Shown here one piece after another: positions 1-8,518 of a stretch of DNA of 64,000 bases. Source of the stretch: Pseudodesulfovibrio sp. JC047. Lineage in GTDB: Bacteria > Desulfobacterota > Desulfovibrionia > Desulfovibrionales > Desulfovibrionaceae. The translations under genes and the position numbers were made by a program. Each line of letters opens with the position of its first letter. The stretch's first letter is position 1. Location of the stretch: positions 124,001 through 188,000 of the forward strand of contig NZ_WUEH01000001.1 in assembly GCF_010468615.1 (NCBI RefSeq), in the 5' to 3' direction. The notes beneath the pieces are model-generated. The model did not search any database. It was not told the origin of the DNA and saw only the letters and a list, made by a program, of their open reading frames with translations.

Positions 1-177
1 CCGGAATCCGGCTGGAATGTCATTCTGATTTGCAACAACAACAATTGTTCACATTATCTGGAGTCCGAAGGAGATATTCTCCACAAACGGGACGATTCCC
101 ATCTGGGATGCCGATATGCAGAAGATCCGGACAATGGATTCAAACCCGTCAATGTTCTTGCCGTCTGCCCGCACTAA
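1..177 (+). CDS. C-terminal fragment of an unrecognised protein (5' end outside window)
   Basis: Frame 1 is open from the first base to a TAA at 175-177, giving 58 residues. The peptide has four cysteines (fragment residues 11, 16, 37 and 56) and a stretch of four asparagines, but I do not recognise a family. A good intrinsic terminator follows 21 bases after the stop, which supports this being the real end of a transcribed gene. The start and the remaining domains lie upstream of the window, so no function is assigned. An antisense open frame over the same bases has no support. Confidence 0.5.
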   Translation, partial: PESGWNVILICNNNNCSHYLESEGDILHKRDDSHLGCRYAEDPDNGFKPVNVLAVCPH

Positions 178-198
178 CCGTTTTTCATAGAACACCGT

Positions 199-229
199 AA
201 AAAGGGTTTCGTTCTGCGGAACCCTTTTT
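199..229 (+). terminator. Intrinsic terminator after the partial gene
   Basis: AAAAAGGGTT and AACCCTTTTT form a 10-bp stem around a short loop, and more T-rich sequence follows to about 236. It lies 21 bases past the stop of the upstream gene and about 85 bases before the transporter, so it separates the two units. Confidence 0.75.
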
Positions 230-314
230 ATGTTTTCCTCCCCCACTCATTCTTATTCCTTTCCCCACCAATCGATGCTAAATTTTGTGACCATTTGCAA
301 AAAAGGATACCGCT

Positions 315-1217
315 TTGATACAGACGACCGGCCAAACCAAGGCATTTCTGGCTCTCGGCGCAGCCGTCGTGCTCTGGGCCAGCTCATTTATCGTTCTTAA
401 ATTCGCCTTTCAATACTTTGATCCGATGGTGGTCATCTTTGGACGAATGCTCATTGCCAGTCTCTGTTTTCTGCTAATTTTCAAAAATCTGAAAAATATC
501 GAATACCGTCCGGGGGATTGGAAACTCCTGCTCTTCATGGGCGTATGCGAGCCGGGTTTCTACTTTGTCTTTGAAGCCATGGCCCTCACCTACACGGATG
601 CCTCACAGGCGGGCATGATCTGCGCCCTGTTGCCACTCATGGCCGCCGTGGTCGCCCGATTCACCCTCGGCGAACAACTGACCCGCCGCATGGTCGTCAG
701 CTTCTGTCTCGCCATTGTTGGAGCCGTGGTGCTCTCTGTAGCTGCCGAACCAACAACAACTGCATCCAATCCCGTTCTGGGGAATTTTCTGGAATTCATG
801 GCTATGGTCTGCGCAGTCGGGTACATGATTTCTCTCAAGAAACTCAGCCCACGATACAATTCATGGTTTTTGACCATGATTCAGGCCTTTATCGGTGCCA
901 TCTTCTATTTTCCACTCCTGTTCCTGCCAACAACGACACTGCCCACATCCTTTGACCCATTCGGTGTCTTCACCGTCGTCTATCTGGGGATCATGGTCAC
1001 TATCCTGGCCTATGGACTCTACAACTACGGCATGTCGAAAATCCCGGTGGGACAAGCATCCTCTTTCATCAACCTGATTCCGGTCCTCACCCTGATCTTC
1101 GGGATGGTCTTTCTCAATGAACGTCTCAACTGGGTTCAATACGCCGCGTCCGCACTGGTCATTATCGGTGTCTACGTGAGCCAAGGAAAATCCAAAAACC
1201 CAAAAAAAGCGATCTAA
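315..1217 (+). CDS. EamA/DMT-family membrane transporter
   Basis: A 300-residue, very hydrophobic protein with about ten predicted membrane helices. It has two halves with the EamA repeat pattern: early WASSFI, then FGRMLIASL, and later VTILAYGLYNYG and FGMVFLNERL, typical of drug/metabolite exporters in the inner membrane. The start is a TTG preceded by AAAAGGA (301-307) at good distance; no closer ATG fits the family's N-terminus. The substrate cannot be read from sequence. It stands alone on the plus strand between a terminator and the convergent mqnD gene, whose stop overlaps it by four bases (1214-1217), so no operon partner suggests a role. Confidence 0.85.
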   Translation: MIQTTGQTKAFLALGAAVVLWASSFIVLKFAFQYFDPMVVIFGRMLIASLCFLLIFKNLKNIEYRPGDWKLLLFMGVCEPGFYFVFEAMALTYTDASQAGMICALLPLMAAVVARFTLGEQLTRRMVVSFCLAIVGAVVLSVAAEPTTTASNPVLGNFLEFMAMVCAVGYMISLKKLSPRYNSWFLTMIQAFIGAIFYFPLLFLPTTTLPTSFDPFGVFTVVYLGIMVTILAYGLYNYGMSKIPVGQASSFINLIPVLTLIFGMVFLNERLNWVQYAASALVIIGVYVSQGKSKNPKKAI

Positions 1218-2098
1218 CGGGATTCGGCGGCATGAACCATCCGAAAATCGCCTGGCTCCCCTGACGTCTCGGGCGCAGGGATGAAAAGATCTTCACGCGT
1301 ACAGCCCGCTTCCTTGAGCAATCGAGCCACTGCCTCGACACCGCTATCGCCGACATCCAAACTGTATTCCGTGACAAAGGTCTCGATGTGCGTGGAAATG
1401 ACGGTATCATCCATTTCCTGCGCATAGGACTTGATATAGTCGTGCGCGCCTTCAGGATTTGACCGGGCTTCAAGCACACTCTGACGGATGGCTTCATTCA
1501 TTTGCAATGCGATATCCTGCCCCAATGACCGCTTGATGGCTATAGCCCCCAACGGAATCGGCATTCCGGTATACTCTTCCCACCAGGCACCAAGATCGAG
1601 CACCCGACACAATCCCCTTTCTCCAAAGGTAAACCGTCCTTCGTGAATCACGACCCCAGCGGCCACGTTTCCGGCGTCAACTGCTGGCATGATTTCGTCA
1701 AACACCATTTCGACCAGATCAACGGAAATCCCCGCATCCTTGCAGCACAACCCAAACAACAGATTGGCCGTGGTATGCCGTCCAGGAATGGCGACCCGTT
1801 GCCCATCCAGTGACGCGATGTCACACCCGTCACGCGCAACCACAATCGGACCGACGCCATAGCCCATGGCCCCACCGGCACGCAACAAAATATATTTATC
1901 CAACACCCCGGCAGCAGCAGCCACCGAGATTTTCACCACATCGAGAGAACCGGATGACGCGAGTCCATTCAGCTCTTCGACATCAGCCAAAGTCACATCC
2001 ACGCCACCCGGCCAAGCAACTGTGCCGGATGCCAGAGCGTGAAAAATATAGGTGTCATTGGGACAGGGCGAATACCCAATCGTCAGTTTCCGTTGCAT
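1214..2098 (-). CDS. mqnD: 1,4-dihydroxy-6-naphthoate synthase MqnD
   Basis: A 294-residue protein with the family's N-terminal signature GYSPCPNDTYIFHAL, and later RHTTANLLF and HEGRFTF. MqnD converts cyclic dehypoxanthine futalosine to 1,4-dihydroxy-6-naphthoate in the futalosine route to menaquinone; it has a periplasmic-binding-protein fold but acts in the cytoplasm. The ATG at 2098 is chosen because GGAG lies six bases upstream; the longer TTG frame (2110) would begin inside that ribosome site. The gene diverges from tetR-mqnE-mqnC-mqnA, so the pathway enzymes present here sit in two divergent units around one control region. Its 3' end overlaps the convergent transporter by four bases. 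Confidence 0.93.
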   Translation of the reverse strand: MQRKLTIGYSPCPNDTYIFHALASGTVAWPGGVDVTLADVEELNGLASSGSLDVVKISVAAAAGVLDKYILLRAGGAMGYGVGPIVVARDGCDIASLDGQRVAIPGRHTTANLLFGLCCKDAGISVDLVEMVFDEIMPAVDAGNVAAGVVIHEGRFTFGERGLCRVLDLGAWWEEYTGMPIPLGAIAIKRSLGQDIALQMNEAIRQSVLEARSNPEGAHDYIKSYAQEMDDTVISTHIETFVTEYSLDVGDSGVEAVARLLKEAGCTREDLFIPAPETSGEPGDFRMVHAAESR

Positions 2099-2134
2099 AC
2101 ATTTCTCCAAAATTCGTCAATTGAATACCCGCTA

Positions 2135-2161
2135 TTGACAGCCACGAATATCGCTTATAGG
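2135..2161 (+). promoter_or_regulatory. Candidate promoter of the tetR-mqnECA unit
   Basis: A perfect TTGACA at 2135-2140 is followed after 15 bases by TATAGG (2156-2161). The spacing is shorter than the ideal 17, so the -10 call is uncertain. The inverted repeat at 2166-2181 begins five bases downstream, near the expected transcription start, a usual place for a repressor operator. Confidence 0.45.
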
Positions 2162-2165
2162 GATA

Positions 2166-2181
2166 GTGACCAGGTGGTCAC
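2166..2181. promoter_or_regulatory. Inverted repeat, likely TetR operator
   Basis: GTGACC and GGTCAC are perfect 6-bp arms around the 4-base centre AGGT. The site lies between the divergent mqnD and tetR genes, downstream of a TTGACA box and 38 bases before the tetR ATG. TetR-family regulators commonly repress their own divergent promoter through such sites. Binding is inferred. Confidence 0.5.
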
Positions 2182-2219
2182 CACTAATCGAACCATTCAA
2201 GGAAAGCAAGAATACATCC

Positions 2220-2870
2220 ATGGTACAGAATCCAAAAACTTTTGAAAACCTCCCCAAAGAAAAGCAGGAACGCGTCCTGCGAGAAGCAACATCCGAATTC
2301 GCCGAGCATGGCTACCATCAGGCGAGTGTCAATCGAATCGTGACTCGCGTAGGTATCGCCAAGGGGTCGTTATTCAAATATTTCGGCACAAAGCAGGGAC
2401 TTTTCGACTATATTTTCAGCCACGCCGTCACCCAGTTCAAACAGCCACTCAAACACATTCGCGACACTACGTCGGATAAGGACTTTTTCGAACGCATTGA
2501 AAAGAGCCTGTTGGCCGGCGTGGATTTCATCGAAGCGCACCCACACATTTACCGAATTTACCTGAAAATGCTCTTTCAGGAAAATTTCCCCATGCGTGAC
2601 AAATTTCTGGGCGAAGTCCGGCGGCGGTCCACCAAATACCTCCGTCCGCTTATCACGGCGGCCATGGAGTCCGGTGAATTACGCAAGGATTTGGACCCGG
2701 ACATGGCAGTTTTTTATCTGGATTCGGTCATGGACCGCTTTTTTCAAGCCCACACCGTTCCCGCATTGGACGGTCCCATCACCCTGTACAACACGGACAG
2801 GCAAACAACGGAAGCCAAGGCCCACGCCATCACGGAAATGCTCCGGCGCGGACTGACCACCCCATCCTGA
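2220..2870 (+). CDS. TetR-family transcriptional regulator of the mqn cluster
   Basis: A 216-residue protein with an N-terminal TetR DNA-binding domain. The helix-turn-helix falls at about residues 35-62, with VGIAKGSLFKYFGTKQGLF. The C-terminal half is the variable ligand-binding and dimer region. The open frame extends to a GTG at 2166, but that GTG lies inside the inverted repeat, so I take the ATG at 2220, with AAGGAA upstream though rather distant. The stop is 14 bases before mqnE, so it probably shares a transcript with mqnE-mqnC-mqnA. Control of menaquinone synthesis and autoregulation are inferred from position; the effector is unknown. Confidence 0.85.
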   Translation: MVQNPKTFENLPKEKQERVLREATSEFAEHGYHQASVNRIVTRVGIAKGSLFKYFGTKQGLFDYIFSHAVTQFKQPLKHIRDTTSDKDFFERIEKSLLAGVDFIEAHPHIYRIYLKMLFQENFPMRDKFLGEVRRRSTKYLRPLITAAMESGELRKDLDPDMAVFYLDSVMDRFFQAHTVPALDGPITLYNTDRQTTEAKAHAITEMLRRGLTTPS

Positions 2871-2884
2871 ACACAGGAGACGAC

Positions 2885-3979
2885 ATGCGTCTATTCAAAA
2901 ACACGTACTATGAAAACATGGGCCTCGCCACTATCAAAAAGAAAATTGATAACGGCGAACGCTTGAGCTTCGAAGACGGCATCACCCTCTTCGAATGCCC
3001 CGAACCGCTGGCTGTGGGCGCACTTGCCCACCAGGTCCGAACCCAAATGCACGGCGACACAGCATTTTATGTGGTCAACCAGCACGTCAATTATACCAAC
3101 GTGTGTGTCAACGGCTGCATCTTTTGCGCCTATCAACGGGAAGAAGGCCAGGACGGCGGTTTCGTGCTGAGCACGGACGATGTCATCGCCAAAATTGACG
3201 CTGCCGCACTCACCCCCAGTGAAATCCACATCGTGGGCGGGTGTCATCCAAGACTCGGACTGGCGTACTTCGAAGCCATGCTCACAGCGATCAAAACCCG
3301 ACTGCCCAATGTGGTCCTGAAATGTTTCACCGCCGTAGAAATCGCCCATTTCGCCGAGGTCGAAGGCGTTTCCACCCTTGAAGTCCTCACCCGACTCAAA
3401 GCCGCTGGTCTGGACATGTTGCCCGGAGGCGGTGCCGAAATCTTTGCCCCGGCCATTCGACAACAGATATGCGCACGCAAAGCCACGGCCAAGGAATGGC
3501 TGGCCGTTCACGAACAGGCACACGGTCTGGGACTCAAATCCAATTGCACCATGCTTTTCGGACACATTGAATCCATCGAAGACCGCGTCGATCACCTTAT
3601 CCAACTCCGGGAATCCCAAGATCGTGGTGGCGGATATACCTGTTTCATCCCCCTGCCTTTCCTGACGGAAAACAGCCAATTGACCATTGGCAATCCGCTC
3701 ACGGGCCTGGAAGAACTCCGCACTATTGCGGTCAGCCGACTCCTGCTCGACAACATCCCGCACATCAAGGCGTATTGGGTCATGCTCGGCGTCAAACAGG
3801 CGCAGGCGGCCTTGAAATTCGGTGCTGACGACTTTGATGGCACCGTCGTGGAAGAAAAAATCGGGCACGAAGCCGGAGCCACATCCGAACAGGGAATGAC
3901 TCGGACCGAACTGATGGAAATGATTCGCGGCTGCGGATGCACCCCGGTTGAACGCGACGGATTTTTCAACAAATTATAG
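2885..3979 (+). CDS. mqnE: Aminodeoxyfutalosine synthase MqnE (radical SAM)
   Basis: A 364-residue radical SAM enzyme. MqnE joins 3-[(1-carboxyvinyl)oxy]benzoate to the SAM-derived adenosyl group to give aminodeoxyfutalosine, an early menaquinone step. The [4Fe-4S]-SAM motif CxxxCxxC is C74, C78 and C81 (NYTNVCVNGCIFCAYQ); the family features GGCHPRLGLAYFE and LPGGGAEIF follow. The ATG has AGGAG six bases upstream. It is paralogous to mqnC next door but has the GGCHP rather than the QGGHHP form, which separates the two functions. It follows tetR by 14 bases and precedes mqnC by 99 bases; that gap holds a weak imperfect hairpin near 3994-4020. Confidence 0.93.
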   Translation: MRLFKNTYYENMGLATIKKKIDNGERLSFEDGITLFECPEPLAVGALAHQVRTQMHGDTAFYVVNQHVNYTNVCVNGCIFCAYQREEGQDGGFVLSTDDVIAKIDAAALTPSEIHIVGGCHPRLGLAYFEAMLTAIKTRLPNVVLKCFTAVEIAHFAEVEGVSTLEVLTRLKAAGLDMLPGGGAEIFAPAIRQQICARKATAKEWLAVHEQAHGLGLKSNCTMLFGHIESIEDRVDHLIQLRESQDRGGGYTCFIPLPFLTENSQLTIGNPLTGLEELRTIAVSRLLLDNIPHIKAYWVMLGVKQAQAALKFGADDFDGTVVEEKIGHEAGATSEQGMTRTELMEMIRGCGCTPVERDGFFNKL

Positions 3980-4078
3980 AACAACTCTGTCGAATGGTGC
4001 CACGGCTTTGCACCGTGCGCCAATTTTACATCCCTTGTCAGTCCACGCTTTCGCAGACGCGACAGGGACACACACCAT

Positions 4079-5170
4079 ATGAGCCATGTGAGTAAACGTA
4101 TGCGCAAATTGGATACCATATTTGATAAGATCATGGGTGGCGAACGAATTGATTTTGACGAAGCCACACTGCTCTACGAAACAGCGAATTTTCACGATCT
4201 GGGACGATTGGCCCATCATGTCCGCTTGACCAAACACCCTGACCCGATTGTCTCCTACGTAGTTGACAGAAATATCAACTACTCCAACATCTGCGTCTGC
4301 TGCTGCAAGTTCTGCGCCTTCTACAAGACGCCGAATCAGGACGGTGGCTATGTACTAAGCCATGAAGAAATAGGCCAGAAGATCAAGGAAACGCTGGATC
4401 TTGGCGGCACTCAAATCCTCATGCAGGGGGGGCACCACCCAGACCTTCCATTAACGTGGTACGAAGAAATGCTGCGGTATATCAAAGCAAATTACACCGT
4501 CCACATCCACGCCTTTTCACCGCCGGAAATCGTTTTCTGGAGCGACAAGGAAGGCATCCCCGTGGCCGATGTCATTGCCAGACTCCACGCCGCCGGACTG
4601 GATTCCATCCCGGGTGGCGGTGCCGAAATCCTGGTTGATGCTGTAAGGTCAACGGTTTCGCCCAACAAATGTCCAACAGATGAATGGCTCAATGTCATGG
4701 AACAAGCTCACAAACAGGGTTTGCGGACAACTGCCACCATGATGTTCGGACATAAAGAAACGCCGACACAACGTTTGGAGCACCTGTTCGCAGTTCGTGA
4801 CACCCAGGACAAAACCGGCGGATTCACCGCGTTCATCCCATGGACATTCCAACCGGATCACACAGAATTGCCTGAGTGTCGAAAACTCACCAGCATCGAA
4901 TACCTTCGTCTGTTGGCGGTCTCACGCATCGTGCTCGACAATATCGACAACGTGCAGGTTTCCTGGGTCACCATGGGACCAAAAATCGCTCAACTCGCCC
5001 TCTATTTTGGCGGAAACGACTTTGGCTCAACCATGCTTGAAGAAAACGTGGTCAAGGCGGCTGGGGTGTCATTTCGCTTATCGCAACAGGAAATCAATCG
5101 ACTCGTCACGGCAGCCGGTTTCACGCCACGGCAACGGACCATGGACTATACACTTCTGGAGACTCGATAA
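4079..5170 (+). CDS. mqnC: Cyclic dehypoxanthinyl futalosine synthase MqnC (radical SAM)
   Basis: A 363-residue radical SAM enzyme that cyclises dehypoxanthine futalosine to cyclic dehypoxanthinyl futalosine, the substrate of MqnD. The cluster motif is C72, C76 and C79 in NYSNICVCCCKFCAFYK; C74 and C75 lie between the ligands and make this stretch unusually cysteine-rich. ILMQGGHHPDLPLTWYEE and IPGGGAEILV are diagnostic for MqnC. The ATG at 4079 follows AGGGAC at a somewhat long distance; GTG at 4088 is a possible alternative. The stop overlaps the mqnA start by one base (TAATG), which suggests translational coupling. Confidence 0.93.
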   Translation: MSHVSKRMRKLDTIFDKIMGGERIDFDEATLLYETANFHDLGRLAHHVRLTKHPDPIVSYVVDRNINYSNICVCCCKFCAFYKTPNQDGGYVLSHEEIGQKIKETLDLGGTQILMQGGHHPDLPLTWYEEMLRYIKANYTVHIHAFSPPEIVFWSDKEGIPVADVIARLHAAGLDSIPGGGAEILVDAVRSTVSPNKCPTDEWLNVMEQAHKQGLRTTATMMFGHKETPTQRLEHLFAVRDTQDKTGGFTAFIPWTFQPDHTELPECRKLTSIEYLRLLAVSRIVLDNIDNVQVSWVTMGPKIAQLALYFGGNDFGSTMLEENVVKAAGVSFRLSQQEINRLVTAAGFTPRQRTMDYTLLETR

Positions 5171-5994
5171 TGACTATTCAACTCGGAAAAATCGGGTATC
5201 TCAACGTGCTGCCCATCTACCATCCACTGGAAACCCAAGAAATCCCGAACAGTTTTCACATCCAATCCGGGCCACCGTCGGCCTTGAACAGACTGATGGA
5301 TGCCGAAAAGTTGGATATTTCAGCCGCTTCATCCATTGAATATGCACGTCACCCTGAGAAATATTATCTGGTTCCGGATCTGGCCATCGGAAGTCGCGGG
5401 CCTGTCCAAAGCGTGTTGTTATTGAGCCGCCACCCAGTGAAAGCCCTTCAGGGGAAAACCATTCTGGTCAGTTCTCAAACGCATACTTCGGCAGCCCTGC
5501 TCGCAGTATTGCAAAAGGAACTCTGGAATATATCAACGGAATCGGTCACAGGAAATGCAACGGTTGTCCTTGAAAAAGGCGAACGCCCAGACGCCATCCT
5601 TGCCATTGGAGATGAAGCCCTGAACCTTCGCTATCACCCGGATTACCCACACCGAATCGATCTGGGCGAAGCATGGCGGGAACTCACTGGACTGCCGTTC
5701 ATCTTCGGCGTCTGGATCGTGCAGCGAAAAAGCTGGGAGAAATCCGCACCCATTTTGGCAAAAGCCGTCACCATGCTTCTCGAAGCAAAGCAATGGGGGA
5801 TTGAAAACATCGAACAGATGTGCCAGTTGGCAGCCAACGAAAGCTGTCTGTCCACTGAGGAAATGCGCTCATATTTCGATGGATTGGTCTATGATCTCGG
5901 TGAAGAAGAGCGCAAGGGACTGACTTTGTTTTACAAGCATCTCAAAAACACCGGACTCATAGAATCGACCCCGGAGATTGCGTTCATTCCATAA
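5170..5994 (+). CDS. mqnA: Chorismate dehydratase MqnA
   Basis: A 274-residue member of the MqnA/MqnD periplasmic-binding-protein-like family. MqnA dehydrates chorismate to 3-[(1-carboxyvinyl)oxy]benzoate, the entry to the futalosine route. Its start, IGYLNVLPIYHPLE, and the later AASSIEYARHPEKY, LLSRHPV and VSSQTHTSAALL fit the family. It overlaps mqnC by one base and is the last gene of the tetR-mqnE-mqnC-mqnA unit. The 3' end faces a LysR gene 9 bases away with no clear terminator between. The futalosine hydrolase (MqnB) is not in the window. Confidence 0.92.
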   Translation: MTIQLGKIGYLNVLPIYHPLETQEIPNSFHIQSGPPSALNRLMDAEKLDISAASSIEYARHPEKYYLVPDLAIGSRGPVQSVLLLSRHPVKALQGKTILVSSQTHTSAALLAVLQKELWNISTESVTGNATVVLEKGERPDAILAIGDEALNLRYHPDYPHRIDLGEAWRELTGLPFIFGVWIVQRKSWEKSAPILAKAVTMLLEAKQWGIENIEQMCQLAANESCLSTEEMRSYFDGLVYDLGEEERKGLTLFYKHLKNTGLIESTPEIAFIP

Positions 5995-6003
5995 AAAAAT
6001 ACG

Positions 6004-6894
6004 CTATTCCGAAGAGTTAAACCCCACAAAGGCCTTCAACGCCGGAAACATGTGCCGACCGCTATGGTAAATGAGGTAGAATTGCCGTGTCCCTGCCAAC
6101 GCAGGGACATCAAGGGCGGTCAGCACATTCCGTGCAATCATGTCCTCAGCGACCAGTCGGGATGTAAAACACACACCCATCCCTTGCGCAGCATACGCAA
6201 GTCCTTCTGATGTTCCTTCAACACGACACCGAACCGGCAAGTCATGAATACTGTGCCCAGCCTCTTCCAGAGCTTTTTCCAACACCCGTCTGGTGGCTGA
6301 CCCTCGTTCACGCATAATCCAGGGCAGAGACGCGACGTGAGAGAGCGAAACAGGACCTCTGTCTGGCAGCCACGACACTTTTGGAGATGCCACAAGGACT
6401 CGCTCATCATCTGCCAATTGCACCGCGACCAATTCTGGTTCCTCAGGCTTTTGCCCAACAATCCCCACAGGGAATTCACCAGAAAGAACACGCTGAATTA
6501 TTTCTGTAGAATCATGCGTGTGAACCGTGAAATTGACCGCTGGATACTTTCGCGAAAAACCGGACAAAATCTGCGGCAAAAGTCCCAACGAGGGAATCGT
6601 GCTGCACCCGACTCCCATATCACCAACCACCCTATTCCGTAACATTTCGATGGACGCCCGCGCCTGATCCAGATTGGCAAAAACCTTGACCGCACTCACA
6701 TACAGAACTTCACCAGCGTCGGTGGGTAAAATAGTGCGTCCCAAGCGATCAAAAAGTTTGACGCCAAGTTCCTCTTCCAAGTTGGCAACATGAGAACTGA
6801 TAGTCGGCTGCGACAAAAACATCACATCACCAGCCTTGGAAAAACTTTGCAATTCATAGACTCGACAAAAGGCTTCAAGCTTTCGGACATCCAT
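6004..6894 (-). CDS. LysR-family transcriptional regulator
   Basis: A 296-residue protein with an N-terminal winged helix-turn-helix (FCRVYELQSFSKAGDVMFL, SQPTISSHVANLEEELG, LFDRLGRTILPTDAG) and a CysB-like C-terminal effector domain (STIPSLGLLPQILSGF, LYVSAVKVF). The N-terminal form and GCSTIPS segment resemble the subgroup named selenium-metabolism-associated LysR in anaerobes, but no selenium gene is visible in the window, so that label is tentative. It is transcribed toward mqnA and away from the ribosomal cluster. A terminator at 6940-6968 separates it from rplQ, so it has its own promoter. Confidence 0.85.
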   Translation of the reverse strand: MDVRKLEAFCRVYELQSFSKAGDVMFLSQPTISSHVANLEEELGVKLFDRLGRTILPTDAGEVLYVSAVKVFANLDQARASIEMLRNRVVGDMGVGCSTIPSLGLLPQILSGFSRKYPAVNFTVHTHDSTEIIQRVLSGEFPVGIVGQKPEEPELVAVQLADDERVLVASPKVSWLPDRGPVSLSHVASLPWIMRERGSATRRVLEKALEEAGHSIHDLPVRCRVEGTSEGLAYAAQGMGVCFTSRLVAEDMIARNVLTALDVPALAGTRQFYLIYHSGRHMFPALKAFVGFNSSE

Positions 6895-6939
6895 TGTTTT
6901 CTATCCTGTCTATCGATAAAATCTATATTAAAAAGCATA

Positions 6940-6968
6940 AAAAAAGGCGGGTCAAAGACCCGCCTTTT
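6940..6968 (-). terminator. Terminator of the ribosomal protein/rpoA-rplQ operon
   Basis: AAAGGCGGGTC and GACCCGCCTTT form a perfect 11-bp GC-rich stem with a three-base loop, flanked by A and T runs. It starts four bases past the rplQ stop on the minus strand and ends the long ribosomal transcript. The symmetric A/T flanks could also act against plus-strand readthrough. Confidence 0.9.
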
Positions 6969-6972
6969 AACA

Positions 6973-7476
6973 TTACTTTTCTTCGGCTTCTTCAGAAGCA
7001 GCTTTCTCAGCAGGCTTCTCTTCAGCAGGAGTTTCTTTTTTGGCTGCGGCCTTTTCAGGAGCAGCTTTTTTCTCTTCTTTGGCAGGTTTCGCTTCCTTCT
7101 CAGCCGGAGCGTCTGCAGCCTTCTGGGTCAATTCAATAATGACCATGGGGGCGCAGTCACCCTTACGGGGCTGGGAGAGTTTGATGATGCGAGTGTATCC
7201 ACCCGTTCCACCTTCAAAGCGAGGCCCAATTTCGTCGAAGAGACGCTGAACCAACTGATGACTGCCAAGAACCTTATAGGCCTGGCGGCGAGCATGAAGA
7301 TCGTTACGGAGAGCCAAGGTGATGAGCTTATCGACAATGCGACGAAGTTCTTTTGCCTTGGGTTCAGTCGTGCGGATCTGCTCGTAGGTCAGCAGGGCGC
7401 GGGCCATGTTTTTGAACATGGCGGCACGATGAGTATTGGACCGGTTCAGTTTACGGCCTGACTTTCTATGCCTCAT
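6973..7476 (-). CDS. rplQ: 50S ribosomal protein L17, with a long charged tail
   Basis: A 167-residue protein. Residues 1 to about 118 are standard L17 ([38 protein letters not shown]), which lines the peptide exit region of the large subunit. Residues 119-167 are a low-complexity Ala/Glu/Lys/Pro tail that most bacterial L17 proteins (about 120-130 residues) lack. It overlaps the end of rpoA by 11 bases and is the last gene before the operon terminator, the usual order for the alpha operon. Confidence 0.96.
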   Translation of the reverse strand: MRHRKSGRKLNRSNTHRAAMFKNMARALLTYEQIRTTEPKAKELRRIVDKLITLALRNDLHARRQAYKVLGSHQLVQRLFDEIGPRFEGGTGGYTRIIKLSQPRKGDCAPMVIIELTQKAADAPAEKEAKPAKEEKKAAPEKAAAKKETPAEEKPAEKAASEEAEEK

Positions 7477-8506
7477 TTTTCTCTTTCCTCTTCAACCATT
7501 CCTGGTATTTCTTGTCAAAATCCTCAACCGTCATACCGAATTTCAACGTCATGGAATCAAGCACCCGACGAATCTCATCAAGAGATTTACGACCAAAGTT
7601 CTTGGTCTTCAACATGGCTTGTTCGGTACGCTGAACCAATTCACCAACCAACTGAATGTTGGCGGCCTTCAAGCAGTTGGTGGCGCGAACTGACAGTTCA
7701 AGCTCATCAATTGATTTGAAGAGGTTCGGGTTCAGATCAATGGCATCGTCTTCTTCTTCTTGAGTCTCCGAAGAGAGTTCATCAAAATTGATAAAGACGG
7801 ACAATTGCTCTTTCAGGATTTTGGCACTGTATGCACAGGCATCCTCGGGGGAGACTGAACCATCGGTCCAGACCTCGAGAATGAGCTTGTCGTAGTTGGT
7901 CATCTGGCCGACACGCGCTTGTTCAACAGCGTATGCGACCTTTTTGACTGGGGAGTAACTGGCGTCGAGGATCATGGAGCCGATCTCGTCGGTGAGTCCT
8001 TCATGCATGTCAGCCGGGACGTACCCTTTGCCCATGCGGACCTCCAACTCCATCTTGAAGCTACGATTTTCAGTCAGGGTGGCAATGAGCTGATCCTTGT
8101 TCAAAACAGTGACGTTCTGATTTTCCTGGATCATGCCGGCAGTGACCTGCCCTTTCTTATTGGCTTCAAGAGTTAAACGCTGAGGCTCATCCGTTGTCAT
8201 AGCCATGCGAACCATTTTCAGGTTCAACACGACCTCGGTCATGTCCTCAAGAACACCAGGCACGGTGGTGAATTCATGCTGTACTCCCTCAAGCGAGGCA
8301 GACACGATGGCACAGCCTTGCATAGAAGAAAGAAGAACCCGGCGCATGGCATTACCAATGGTTGTGGCATACCCACGCTCAAGTGGTTCACAAATGAATT
8401 TACCGTACATCTCGGAGGACTTGGGATCACGGACCAGTTTGTCGGCCATGACCAATTCGCTCCAATTGCGGGTGTTGATGAGTTTGTCGCCGTTCTCAAT
8501 AAGCAT
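7466..8506 (-). CDS. rpoA: RNA polymerase alpha subunit
   Basis: A 346-residue protein. The N-terminal domain (to about 235) carries the dimerisation signature [20 protein letters not shown]. An acidic linker follows (EEEDDAID, near 250), and the C-terminal domain ([29 protein letters not shown]) contacts UP elements and activators. It nucleates assembly of RNA polymerase. The start has AGGGGA a few bases upstream. It sits between rpsD (12-base gap) and rplQ (11-base overlap), the standard alpha-operon position. Confidence 0.97.
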   Translation of the reverse strand: MLIENGDKLINTRNWSELVMADKLVRDPKSSEMYGKFICEPLERGYATTIGNAMRRVLLSSMQGCAIVSASLEGVQHEFTTVPGVLEDMTEVVLNLKMVRMAMTTDEPQRLTLEANKKGQVTAGMIQENQNVTVLNKDQLIATLTENRSFKMELEVRMGKGYVPADMHEGLTDEIGSMILDASYSPVKKVAYAVEQARVGQMTNYDKLILEVWTDGSVSPEDACAYSAKILKEQLSVFINFDELSSETQEEEDDAIDLNPNLFKSIDELELSVRATNCLKAANIQLVGELVQRTEQAMLKTKNFGRKSLDEIRRVLDSMTLKFGMTVEDFDKKYQEWLKRKEKNEA

Positions 8507-8518
8507 GAAGTCCCCTAT

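Noticed and set aside
6004-6894. LysR gene named as a selenium-metabolism regulator
   Set aside because: Similarity to that subgroup is suggestive only, and no selenium gene is in the window, so it is left as a general LysR regulator.
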